Source of the DNA: Chthoniobacteraceae bacterium
Lineage (GTDB): Bacteria > Verrucomicrobiota > Verrucomicrobiia > Chthoniobacterales > Chthoniobacteraceae
NCBI GenBank assembly: GCA_028293625.1
Contig: JAQGOL010000035.1
Coordinates: 310,001 to 374,000, forward strand
Length of the DNA: 64,000 nt
Direction: 5' to 3'
A program made the position numbers and the translations under genes. This document shows, in pieces, positions 8,737 to 17,224 of the stretch (position 1 is its first letter; every line of letters starts with the position of its first letter). The notes below the pieces were generated by a model. The model searched no databases and was not told the DNA's origin. It saw only the letters and a list, made by a program, of their open reading frames with translations.

Positions 8737-10518
8737 ATGAAAGTCCTTCTCACCCTTGCAGCCACTTCCCTCACTGCCTTTGCCGCTCCCGGCGAAGTCC
8801 AAATCGAAAACAAAAACGGCCATCTCGAACTCCTTAGAGATGGCAAACCGTACCTGGTCCGGGGCGGCGGCGGTTCGGGAGATGAAGCGTCTCTCAAGTC
8901 GCTGGCGGCGGCTGGCGGCAATTCGATCCGGCTCTGGGGCGACGAGAAATTGGGCGAGACGCTCAATGCGGCGCAAAAGCTCGGGCTCACCGTCACGGCC
9001 GGCATCTGGCTGGGGCAAGTGCGCCAGGGGTTTGACTGGGCCGACGCCGAGGGACTTGCCAAACAGCGCGAACATATCCGCGCCACGGTTGAGAAATATA
9101 AGAATCATCCCGCGCTGCTGGTCTGGGCGCTTGGCAATGAGATGGAAGATCCGCAGGGCAAAAACGGCGCGGTCTGGACCGCCATCAACAGCCTTGCCGT
9201 CATGGTCCGCCAGATTGATCCGCATCATCCGACCATGACCGTCGTGGCTGAGATCGGAGGCGATAAGGTGAAAAACATCCATCGGCTCTGCCCGGAGATC
9301 GATATTGTTGGCATCAACTCGTACGGCGGCGCCGCGTCGGTTGGCGAACGGTATAAAAAACTCGGCGGCACCAAGCCTTATATCCTGACTGAGTTCGGCC
9401 CGGCGGGAATTTGGGAAGTCACCAAGGACAAGCTTGGCGCATATCCCGAGCCGACGAGCACTGAAAAAGCCGACGCGTACCGCAATGCGTACCAAAGCGC
9501 GGTGCTCGGCCAGCCCGGCGTCTGCCTCGGATCGTATGCGTTTCTTTGGGGACAAAAACAGGAAGTCACGGCGACTTGGTTTTCGATGTTTTTGAGTGAC
9601 GGTTCACGGTTGGCCACCGCCGATGCCATCTCCGAGCTTTGGACTGGCAAACCTCCCGTCAACCGTTGCCCGACGCTCACCAGCCTGAAATTTGACACCC
9701 TTGCCAATGCAAAACCCGGTGCAGCCATTCGTGCATCGCTCACAGCCGCCGATCCGGAGAACGATCCGTTGAAAGTCACCTGGTCGCTTTTGCGCGATCC
9801 CGAGCAGTTCGGCGGCGGCGGCGACAAGGAGGAGGCGCCGCCCAGTTTTCCCGAGGCGATTGTGAAAAGCGATGCCACCAGCGCCGAGCTCGTTCTTCCC
9901 GATGACGGCGGCCTATACCGCCTGTTTGCGGTCGTTCACGATAACCATGGAGGAGCCGCCGTTGCCAATGTGCCGGTCCGCGTCGATGCACCCGTTGTGA
10001 TGCCAAAAAGCCGGCACGCCGAGTTGCCACTGATTGTGTATGGCGAAGCCAGCGATCCCGAAACCTACATTCCAGCCGGCTGGATGGGCGATGCCAAGGC
10101 GATCAAGCTCGATCCCGCTTTTGCTCAAAATCCGCAGTCCGGCAAGTTGTGCATGCGCTGCGAGTTTGGCGCGGAAGCGGGCTGGGGTGGTGTCGTCTGG
10201 CAGAGTCCGGTGGGCGATTGGGGCGACAAAAATGGCGGCTATGATCTGACCGGCGCAAAAAAACTGACCTTCTGGGCGCGAGGGGATAAAGGCGGCGAAG
10301 TAGTGAGCTTCCTCTTCGGCACGCTCGCAAAACCGAAACGGTTTTTTGATACCGGCAAAGGCGCGCTCGATAAAGTCGCCCTTACCCGTGAATGGAAACA
10401 ATATGAGATGCCGGTTGCGGGCCAGGATCTGAGCCGGATCAAAACCGGGTTTGTCTGGACGCTCGCCGCTTCAGGCCAGCCCGTTGTTTTCTACCTCGAC
10501 AACATTCGCTGGGAATAA
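8737..10518 (+). CDS. Secreted GH2-like glycoside hydrolase with C-terminal Ig-like and carbohydrate-binding-like domains
   Basis: A 593-residue protein with a cleavable signal peptide (MKVLLTLAATSLTAFAAPGE). Residues about 30-290 form a TIM barrel of the GH2 catalytic type: LVRGGGGSGDEASLKSLAA, a WALGNEME acid/base motif (E135) and an ILTEFGPAG nucleophile motif (E219). Residues about 310-420 look like a beta-sandwich resembling Ig/fibronectin folds (ADPENDPLKVTWSLL). The C-terminal 150 residues (GAKKLTFWARGDKGGE, ending VVFYLDNIRWE) resemble a galactose-binding-type module. It is probably exported to cut a plant or microbial polysaccharide; the substrate is not predictable. It belongs to a minimal GH2 set lacking the usual N-terminal sandwich domains. 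Confidence 0.8.
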   Translation: MKVLLTLAATSLTAFAAPGEVQIENKNGHLELLRDGKPYLVRGGGGSGDEASLKSLAAAGGNSIRLWGDEKLGETLNAAQKLGLTVTAGIWLGQVRQGFDWADAEGLAKQREHIRATVEKYKNHPALLVWALGNEMEDPQGKNGAVWTAINSLAVMVRQIDPHHPTMTVVAEIGGDKVKNIHRLCPEIDIVGINSYGGAASVGERYKKLGGTKPYILTEFGPAGIWEVTKDKLGAYPEPTSTEKADAYRNAYQSAVLGQPGVCLGSYAFLWGQKQEVTATWFSMFLSDGSRLATADAISELWTGKPPVNRCPTLTSLKFDTLANAKPGAAIRASLTAADPENDPLKVTWSLLRDPEQFGGGGDKEEAPPSFPEAIVKSDATSAELVLPDDGGLYRLFAVVHDNHGGAAVANVPVRVDAPVVMPKSRHAELPLIVYGEASDPETYIPAGWMGDAKAIKLDPAFAQNPQSGKLCMRCEFGAEAGWGGVVWQSPVGDWGDKNGGYDLTGAKKLTFWARGDKGGEVVSFLFGTLAKPKRFFDTGKGALDKVALTREWKQYEMPVAGQDLSRIKTGFVWTLAASGQPVVFYLDNIRWE

Positions 10519-10542
10519 GCGTTGATTTTCGAAACGGCAAGC

Positions 10543-11403
10543 CTAGCGAAGCAGTGATGCACGCCGGCGCCGAGCTCCGATCAGGGCGGTGCCAAGCAGC
10601 AGGAAAGCAGCGCTGCCGGGTTCAGGCACCGCGGCGCCGACCTGGAAATTATCCGACCACGAGATCGGAAAGTTGGCGCTGGTTGTGGAGCCCGTGTTGC
10701 CGACGCCGATGTATTGGTTGGAATAACCAAGGAACGATCCGCCATTAAAACTGGTCAGATCAATCGTGCCGCGCGATACCTCGTCCACATAGATATCGAG
10801 CAGGTTCAGGCTGAATTTGACCGCGTAATTGTGCCATTCGCCCGCCGCGGCGATCCCGGTGGTCAGCCCGGTATTAATTTCAGCCGCGCCGTTGTAGATC
10901 CCAATTTCCGGAAGCGCATGGCCGCTGTAGCGGAAAAATACGGAGAGACCGCCATTGATGTCTCCCGTTGTGCCTGTGAAAATATCGACGCGATCACCGG
11001 CCTGCACGCTATCGAATTGGACAACGAAAGCATTGCGGAGTCCGTAAACAAATGAAGCATCCCAGCCGCCGCCGGTCTGGGTAAAGCCGGTGGCGCTTCC
11101 CGCGCCATTGTCACCCGGGTAGCTCGATCCCGGGTAAGCGCTCGCATCGGTATTGAGACTCCAGCGTGCGTCGGGCCAGGAAACAAGGGGATTGCCGTAG
11201 GTTCTTTCGAGATTAATTCCCGGCTGACCCACCGGAAAAACGTTGTCAGGGCGGCCTGCGATCCCGCCATTGGCGGTGAGGGTGAAGGAATCGCTATAAT
11301 CGTAGGCACTAATCAGTTTGGAATTACCGGCCGAAACGGCGCCGTAACCGGCCAGTTCGGTGCCCAACAACATTAGGAAACAAGGAAGAAAAGAGATTTT
11401 CAT
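10543..11403 (-). CDS. PEP-CTERM surface protein with a LamG/concanavalin-like fold
   Basis: A 286-residue secreted protein. A signal peptide (ISFLPCFLMLLGTELAGYGA) is followed by a beta-rich body with a SDSFTLTANGGIAG start and repeated short strands such as GEWHNYAVKFSLNLLDIYVD and GGSFLGYSNQYIGVG. This pattern suits the concanavalin-like lectin/LamG fold but is not diagnostic. The C-terminus is a PEP-CTERM signal: VPEPGSA, hydrophobic AFLLLGTALIGA, then RRRR. It is convergent with the GH2-like gene (24 bp apart) and divergent from the sensor kinase. The function is unknown; a matrix or carbohydrate-binding role is an inference. Confidence 0.75.
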   Translation of the reverse strand: MKISFLPCFLMLLGTELAGYGAVSAGNSKLISAYDYSDSFTLTANGGIAGRPDNVFPVGQPGINLERTYGNPLVSWPDARWSLNTDASAYPGSSYPGDNGAGSATGFTQTGGGWDASFVYGLRNAFVVQFDSVQAGDRVDIFTGTTGDINGGLSVFFRYSGHALPEIGIYNGAAEINTGLTTGIAAAGEWHNYAVKFSLNLLDIYVDEVSRGTIDLTSFNGGSFLGYSNQYIGVGNTGSTTSANFPISWSDNFQVGAAVPEPGSAAFLLLGTALIGARRRRASLLR

Positions 11404-11460
11404 GATCAGGGGGAGAATAAGCGCGCGGAATAGCCGCCTTTTTACTTATATAAAATGGTT

Positions 11461-11486
11461 GTGACGCCGGTAGTCACGTGTTCGCG
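11461..11486 (+). promoter_or_regulatory. Candidate operator ahead of the sensor kinase operon
   Basis: The 147-bp divergent spacer holds an inverted repeat GTGAC-N7-GTCAC (11461-11477) directly joined to GTGTTCGCG (11478-11486). The same 9-mer recurs at 14181-14189, ahead of the DUF1549/DUF1553 gene of the same operon. This could be a response-regulator site, but the evidence is only two short matches. Confidence 0.25.
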
Positions 11487-11550
11487 TGAGCGCCCCGCAC
11501 TCGCGTATTTGCGTGATTGCCACCGGGTTCGCCGTGCGCACTATCCCCAA

Positions 11551-13530
11551 ATGCCACCCCCCAGCGTTCTTTTTCTTTGGCGTGGCATCGCTGCGCTGGC
11601 AGTGATCGCGTCGGGTCCGTTTGTGCATGGCGCCGAGACCGAGTTGCCGGAACGGCTGGCACGCTTGGTTTCAGGCCAGGTGAAAATGAATGAAGCGCAA
11701 ACCGCCGCCTGCCGCGCCGAGCTTGCCCTGCTGCCTCGCGAACCTGGCAACGAAAGCTCGGAGCGAATCGGCTGGCACAGCGCTTACGGCCCCGCATCCG
11801 GTTTTGCGATCCGCCATGTGCAGATCGACCTCGGCATCGTCGAAGATTTCGATGCCGTGGCGCTGGTCCCTGTCAATGTCGCCTACGGCACGCATCCGGG
11901 GCCGGGTTATGGATTTCCCGTTCGGTTTCGAGTCGAATCGGCCGAGGATGCAAGCTTTGAGATGCCGACGGTGCTGGGCGATTTTACCGAAAGCGATTTC
12001 CCAAATCCGGGGCAGCTTCCCGTTCTCATTAAGGCACCCGCCGGACATGGCCGTTTTGTGCGTGTCACGGCGACCCGCCTCTTTTTGCGCGAGGATCGGT
12101 CCCTTTTCGCATTGGGCGAATTGATGGTGCTGCGGGGAGACCGCAATCTGGCGGCAATGCAGCCCGTCGAGGTGAGCGACAGCTACAGCAACCCGCCGGC
12201 TTGGGATCCGCTAAATGCCACCGATGGGCAAAGCGTGCTCGGGCCGCCGCTTAAGCCCGGCAAGCCGCCTGGCAACGGTTTCCACGCCTTGATCGCGCAG
12301 CGCGGCGACGTGACAAAATGGGTGCAGCTTGATCTTGGAGAGGAGGCGCCCATCGACGAAGTGCGGCTTTTTCCCGCCGCCCCCGTCGATTTCCCGGCAC
12401 GGCGCGGATTCGGTTTTCCGAGCCGGTTTCGTGTCGAAAGCGATACGGAACCCGATTTTACCAATCCGACCATGCTCGCGGATTTTACCAGCGCCGACGT
12501 GGTCAATCCCGGCGCAAATCCGGTGACGATCCCGGGCGGTGGTACCATGGCTCGTTATATCCGCGTGACGGCCACGCGGCTCTGGCTTCGGGACCACGAT
12601 TTTGTGTTCGCCCTCGGTGAGATGCAGGTCTTTTCCAAGGATAAAAACCTCGCATTGGCGGGCCATGTGACCGCCCTTGACAGCACTGATTCGCCCACAT
12701 GGGACCGTGGGTTTTTGATTGATGGCTTTACCAGTCAGGGCAAGATCGTCGGCTGGGGGGAATGGCTGCGCGGACTTTCCAGGCGCCGGGAGTTGCTTCT
12801 GGAAATTGCCCGGCTCGAAGAGGCGCGCGCTCCTTTGCTTGCCGCATGGTTTTCCTCGCTTGGCCGGTGGGCCGCCGCCTCGCTGCTGGCCGCCTGCGTC
12901 ATCGTGATCTCCTGGCTGCGGCGCCAGCACCGGATCCGGGAGCGGGAAGTGCATCGGTTGCGCCAGCGCCTGGCCAACGATCTTCACGATGAAATCGGCA
13001 GCAACCTGGGCAGCATCACACTGCTGAGCCGGCTTGCCAGCGATCGCGGCGGCGCCCACGCCGATCTGGCTGAAATCCATCGGATCGCACGGGAAACCGC
13101 CGATTCGATGCGTGACATTGTCTGGCTCATGAAACCGGGCAGGCGTGCCGCGGCCGATCTGATTGTCCGGATGCGGGAAGTGGCCGCTTCGCTGCTGGCT
13201 GGAACTGAATGCAATTTTGAAGCTGAAAAAGTGACCGGCCCGTTCACCCTCGAGTTTGAACGGCAAACACTCCTTCTTTTTAAGGAAGCGCTTAACAACA
13301 TCCGCAAACATGCCGGGGCCCGCCGTGTCGATATCTTCGTTGCGCAGATTGGACGCGATTTTGAACTGCGCATCGCCGATGATGGGAAAGGGTTCGATCC
13401 AACCATGCCGAATGAGGGACTTGGCCTCGACTCCATGCGGCAACGCGCCGCGTCGCTCGGCGGCAGGCTCACCTTATCCACCGCGCGCGGCGATGGGACC
13501 CGCATCACGTTGCGCACCCCTTTTTCATGA
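11551..13530 (+). CDS. Sensor histidine kinase (HisKA_3/NarL type) with two discoidin-like periplasmic domains
   Basis: A 659-residue kinase. The ATG at 11551 gives a signal peptide (VLFLWRGIAALAVIASG); the frame is open 32 codons further upstream but that part is not export-like. Two tandem discoidin (F5/8 type C)-like repeats follow, each with a V-Q-x-DLG strand, G-x-GFP-x-RFRVES, a DF-x-NPG turn and RVTATRLxLR. A single membrane helix (AAASLLAACVIVISWL) leads to the dimerisation helix with phospho-His H479 in ANDLHDEIGSN and a C-terminal ATPase with NNIRKH (N-box) and IADDGKGFDP. Its stop overlaps the response regulator start by 4 bases. It should sense an extracellular ligand through the discoidin modules. 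Confidence 0.9.
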   Translation: MPPPSVLFLWRGIAALAVIASGPFVHGAETELPERLARLVSGQVKMNEAQTAACRAELALLPREPGNESSERIGWHSAYGPASGFAIRHVQIDLGIVEDFDAVALVPVNVAYGTHPGPGYGFPVRFRVESAEDASFEMPTVLGDFTESDFPNPGQLPVLIKAPAGHGRFVRVTATRLFLREDRSLFALGELMVLRGDRNLAAMQPVEVSDSYSNPPAWDPLNATDGQSVLGPPLKPGKPPGNGFHALIAQRGDVTKWVQLDLGEEAPIDEVRLFPAAPVDFPARRGFGFPSRFRVESDTEPDFTNPTMLADFTSADVVNPGANPVTIPGGGTMARYIRVTATRLWLRDHDFVFALGEMQVFSKDKNLALAGHVTALDSTDSPTWDRGFLIDGFTSQGKIVGWGEWLRGLSRRRELLLEIARLEEARAPLLAAWFSSLGRWAAASLLAACVIVISWLRRQHRIREREVHRLRQRLANDLHDEIGSNLGSITLLSRLASDRGGAHADLAEIHRIARETADSMRDIVWLMKPGRRAAADLIVRMREVAASLLAGTECNFEAEKVTGPFTLEFERQTLLLFKEALNNIRKHAGARRVDIFVAQIGRDFELRIADDGKGFDPTMPNEGLGLDSMRQRAASLGGRLTLSTARGDGTRITLRTPFS

Positions 13531-14171
13531 ATATTCCCAGTCCCCTTGAAGTGTGGCTTATCGAAGACAACGCCACATTTCGCCGCACCATCGCTCGTGT
13601 GATCGAATCCAATTTTCGATGTCCCGAAGGGTTTTCACGCTGCGAGGATGCCATTGAATGCCTTGCAAAAACCGGCGCGCGCCCGGACGTCATTCTGCTC
13701 GATGTGGCGCTGCCTGGAATGAACGGGATCGATGGCATTCCACTGCTGCGGCAAGCCGCGCCCGAGACACGGATCATCATCCTCACGGTGTTTGAAGATG
13801 ACGACAAAATCTTCCGCGCCATCTGTGCCGGAGCCGCCGGTTATCTTCTTAAGACGGCATCCCCGGAGGAGATCGTGCGCGCGATCCGCGATGTGCTGGA
13901 TGGCGGCGCGCCAATGAATGGTCGGATCGCAAGGCGGCTGCTGGAAATGTTTTCCCGCTTCAACAGGCCGCATAAGGATTATCATCTCACGATCCGCGAA
14001 CGCGAGATCCTCGAATTGATGGTCGAGGGCCGGATTAAAAAGGAAATCGCCAGCCGCCTCACGCTCAGTGTGCACACGGTTGATACCCATCTTCGCAATA
14101 TCTACGCGAAGCTCGAAGTCCATACCCGCACCGGTGCAGTTGCAAAAGCGTTGAAGGAAAAACTCATTTAG
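13527..14171 (+). CDS. Response regulator, NarL/FixJ family
   Basis: A 214-residue two-domain regulator. The receiver has the acidic pair in WLIEDN (E13, D14), the phospho-acceptor D59 in VILLDVALPG, the Thr in IIILTVFEDD and the Lys in YLLKTASPEE. The C-terminal LuxR-type helix-turn-helix covers about 148-210 with LTIREREILELMVEGRIKKE and SVHTVDTHLRNIYAKL. It is the cognate partner of the overlapping upstream HisKA_3 kinase. The likely targets are its own operon and the DUF1553/DUF1501 genes that follow 57 bp downstream, which is inference from position. Confidence 0.95.
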   Translation: MNIPSPLEVWLIEDNATFRRTIARVIESNFRCPEGFSRCEDAIECLAKTGARPDVILLDVALPGMNGIDGIPLLRQAAPETRIIILTVFEDDDKIFRAICAGAAGYLLKTASPEEIVRAIRDVLDGGAPMNGRIARRLLEMFSRFNRPHKDYHLTIREREILELMVEGRIKKEIASRLTLSVHTVDTHLRNIYAKLEVHTRTGAVAKALKEKLI

Positions 14172-14228
14172 CGGCATCCCGTGTTCGCGCGAATAGCAGC
14201 GCGCGTTTGATCCGCTACGCTGAGGCTT

Positions 14229-17216
14229 GTGAAGCTTTTTGTTCTCCCCGCCCTTCTTCTTGCCTGCGCCGCCATCGCGGCGCCCGTTGAGAAGCTTCCG
14301 CCTGCCATCGTCCGGCCGGTTGATTTCCTCAAAGATATCCAACCTATTTTCGAGGCCAAATGCGCCAAGTGCCACGGCCCGGAAAAACAAAAGGGCGGCT
14401 ACCGGCTCGACAGCAAGGCGGCGGCATTGACTGGAGGCGACGAGCACGCGCCCAATATTCTTCCCGGAAAAAGCGCGGAGAGTCCGCTCATCCAATTCGT
14501 TGCCGGACTCGACCCGGAAATGAAGATGCCGAGCAAGGGCGAGCCGCTTACCGCTGAACAGATCGGATTGCTGCGCGCGTGGATTGATCAGGGAGCGGTG
14601 TGGCCTGCTTCAAAAAGCGATATTGCAAAAAAAGATCCCCTCGATTGGTGGTCGCTCAAGCCGCTGGCAAAAACAGTGCCCGAGGAAAAAGGCGGGAATC
14701 CAATCGATGCATTTATCCGTGCAAAGCTGTCGGAAAAGGGGCTTGCGCCATCGCCTCAGGCCGATCCGCGCACATTGGCCCGCCGGATCTACTTTGATCT
14801 TATCGGACTTCCGCCCACCCAGGAGGAAGTCGACGCATTTGCCGCCGACTCTGCCCGGGATTCGCAAGCTGCGATTGGCAGCCTGGCCGATAAGCTGTTG
14901 GCGTCGCCGCGTTATGGCGAGCGCTGGGCGCGGCATTGGCTTGATGTAGTCCATTACGGCGACACCCACGGTTACGATAAGGACAAGCCGCGTCCCAATG
15001 CCTGGCCGTATCGCGATTACGTTATCCGTGCCCTGAACAGCGACAAGCCTTACAGCCGGTTCGTACAGGAGCAGATTGCCGGCGACGCGCTTTTTCCCAA
15101 TACCGAAGATGGCATGACTGCGCTCGGTTTCATCGCCGCCGGGCCGTGGGATTTTATCGGGCATGCGGAACTGCCGGAATCAAAAACCGACGGCAAGATC
15201 GCGCGCATGCTGGATCGCGACGACATGGTCGCCAACACGATGAACAGCTTCTGCGCGCTGACGGTGCAATGCGCGCGCTGCCATAATCATAAGTTCGATC
15301 CGGTGAAGCAGGAGGATTATTACCGGCTCCAGGCGGTATTCTCGGCGCTTGATCGGACCGACAAAAGCTTCGACATCGATCCGGCCGTCGCCCAGCGGCG
15401 CGTTCTCCTTGAAGCGAAGACAAAGGCGCTTGAACAACAAAAAAAGGATCTTGAGGCAAAGCTCGCACCGGGCGGCGGCAAGCTCGCATTGCTTGGAAAA
15501 CTGATCGACGAATCACGCAAGGCCGAGGCCGTCCAGCGGCCCGAGTTCGGCTATCACAGCGGGATTGAAGCCAGGCAGGAGAGTATCAAATGGGTGCAGG
15601 TTGACCTGGGCAAACCCGCCGCAATTTCAACGATCCTCTATGCGGGCTGTTATGATGACTTTAATAACATCGGCGCCGGGTTCGGATTTCCAATTCGGTT
15701 TAAAGTGGAAATCTCAAATGATTCGAAGTTCTCCGATGGCGTGACGGCCATTGAAGATCAGACACAAACCGACTTCCCGAACCCGGGAGTTAAGCCGCGC
15801 TCGATTGCCCTGAACGGAAAAACCGCGCGCTATATCCGCTTTACCGCCACGAAGCTGGCAACGCGGATGAATGACTATATCTTGGCATTGGCGGAAGTTC
15901 AGGCGTTGGATGTCGCCGGCCACAATCTGGCACTTGGCGCCACGGTGACTTCACTTGATAGCGTCGATGTAGTACCACGCTGGAGCCGTGGCAACCTGGT
16001 TGACGGCTATTATTACGGATACAAGGCTTCGCCTTCCCAACTCGCGGAACTGGAAAAGGAACGCAGTGAGTTGATGACACGGCGCCCGGACGATCCGGCC
16101 GTGGCGGAATTGGCCGGCGTTGAAAAGGAACTCGCTTCGGCAAAGAACGAATCGCAGAAGCTGCCACCGGTCAAAGTAGTCTATTCCGGCGGAGTATTCA
16201 GTGGCAGCGGCGCATTTGCCGGCACAGGCGGGAACGGAGGTAAACCGCGTCCGATCTTTGTCTTAAAACGCGGCGACGTGGGGCAACCGGGAGAAGAAGT
16301 CGGACCCGGCACGGTGCCTCTTGGCGCGCAGCTTCCCTCGAAGTTTGAAATATCGCCTGAACAGCCCGAGAGCGCACGCCGCGCGGCTTTGGCAAATTGG
16401 ATTACCGATAAGAACAACCCGCTGGCCTGGCGTGTAATTGTCAACCGTGTCTGGCAATATCATTTCGGCCGTGGACTGGTTGACTCGCCAAACGATTTCG
16501 GGCGCATGGGCCAGCTGCCAACGCATCCTGAACTACTCGACTGGCTCGCCACGGAGTTCCGCGATGGCAACCAATCGCTGAAAGCATTGCATCGCCTCAT
16601 GGTCACCAGCGCCACTTATCAACAGGCGTCGGCGGGCAACGCGGATGCGGAGAAGATCGACTCGAATAACACCCTTCTATGGCGCATGAACCGCCGCAAA
16701 CTTGAGGCGGAGGCAATGCACGACAGCCTGCTCGCCGTTGCCGGCAAACTCGACCTCAAAATGGGCGGTCCCGGCTACCAGGATTTTGTCATAGAGAAGG
16801 CAGAGCACTCGCCTCATTACGAGTATGGGCTTCACGACGTGGAAGATCCCAAGGCATTTCGCCGTTCGATCTACCGGTTTATCGTCCGTTCCCAGCCGCA
16901 GCCGTTCATGACGGTGCTCGATTGCGCGGATCCCTCAATGCTCGTGGATAAACGCAACGAGACAGTCAACGCCTTGCAGGCCCTTGCATTGCGCAACAAC
17001 AAGCTGACCATCGCGATGGCAATGCATTTCGCGGAACGCGTCGCATTGATTTCCAGCGATCCCAAAGCGCAGATCACCGCCGCGTACCGCCTCGCCTTTG
17101 AGCGCGAACCGGCCGCCGCGGAGTCCGAGGCATTGATTCCTTTCCTCAAAGAACACGGGTTGGCGAATGCCTGCCGGGTTATCCTCAACCTCAACGAGTT
17201 CGCCTTCGCGGACTGA
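14229..17216 (+). CDS. Planctomycete-type cytochrome c / DUF1549 / DUF1553 protein (PSD1 family) with an internal discoidin-like domain
   Basis: A 995-residue exported protein starting at GTG. After the signal peptide (FVLPALLLACAAIAAPV) comes a PSCyt1 heme domain with CAKCHG (C45-H49). The DUF1549 part has PLARRIYFDLIG-like sequence (LARRIYFDLIGLPPT), GERWARHWLDVVHYGDTHG and a second heme motif CARCHNHKFDP (about 347). A discoidin-like insertion at about 430-600 (WVQVDLG, GAGFGFPIRFKVE, DFPNPG, ARYIRFTATKL) precedes the C-terminal DUF1553 domain (LANWITDKNNPLAWRVIVNR). The family is abundant in PVC bacteria, is usually paired with DUF1501, and is linked to polysaccharide use, but its chemistry is not established. 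The insertion is homologous to the sensor domains of the upstream kinase. Confidence 0.9.
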   Translation: MKLFVLPALLLACAAIAAPVEKLPPAIVRPVDFLKDIQPIFEAKCAKCHGPEKQKGGYRLDSKAAALTGGDEHAPNILPGKSAESPLIQFVAGLDPEMKMPSKGEPLTAEQIGLLRAWIDQGAVWPASKSDIAKKDPLDWWSLKPLAKTVPEEKGGNPIDAFIRAKLSEKGLAPSPQADPRTLARRIYFDLIGLPPTQEEVDAFAADSARDSQAAIGSLADKLLASPRYGERWARHWLDVVHYGDTHGYDKDKPRPNAWPYRDYVIRALNSDKPYSRFVQEQIAGDALFPNTEDGMTALGFIAAGPWDFIGHAELPESKTDGKIARMLDRDDMVANTMNSFCALTVQCARCHNHKFDPVKQEDYYRLQAVFSALDRTDKSFDIDPAVAQRRVLLEAKTKALEQQKKDLEAKLAPGGGKLALLGKLIDESRKAEAVQRPEFGYHSGIEARQESIKWVQVDLGKPAAISTILYAGCYDDFNNIGAGFGFPIRFKVEISNDSKFSDGVTAIEDQTQTDFPNPGVKPRSIALNGKTARYIRFTATKLATRMNDYILALAEVQALDVAGHNLALGATVTSLDSVDVVPRWSRGNLVDGYYYGYKASPSQLAELEKERSELMTRRPDDPAVAELAGVEKELASAKNESQKLPPVKVVYSGGVFSGSGAFAGTGGNGGKPRPIFVLKRGDVGQPGEEVGPGTVPLGAQLPSKFEISPEQPESARRAALANWITDKNNPLAWRVIVNRVWQYHFGRGLVDSPNDFGRMGQLPTHPELLDWLATEFRDGNQSLKALHRLMVTSATYQQASAGNADAEKIDSNNTLLWRMNRRKLEAEAMHDSLLAVAGKLDLKMGGPGYQDFVIEKAEHSPHYEYGLHDVEDPKAFRRSIYRFIVRSQPQPFMTVLDCADPSMLVDKRNETVNALQALALRNNKLTIAMAMHFAERVALISSDPKAQITAAYRLAFEREPAAAESEALIPFLKEHGLANACRVILNLNEFAFAD

Positions 17217-17224
17217 TCCCAGTT

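Noticed and set aside
10519-10542. Terminator between the convergent GH2-like and PEP-CTERM genes
   Set aside because: The 24-base spacer has no stem with a T-run.
12211-13443. 410-codon frame antisense to the sensor kinase
   Set aside because: The kinase frame carries all catalytic motifs; the antisense product has none.
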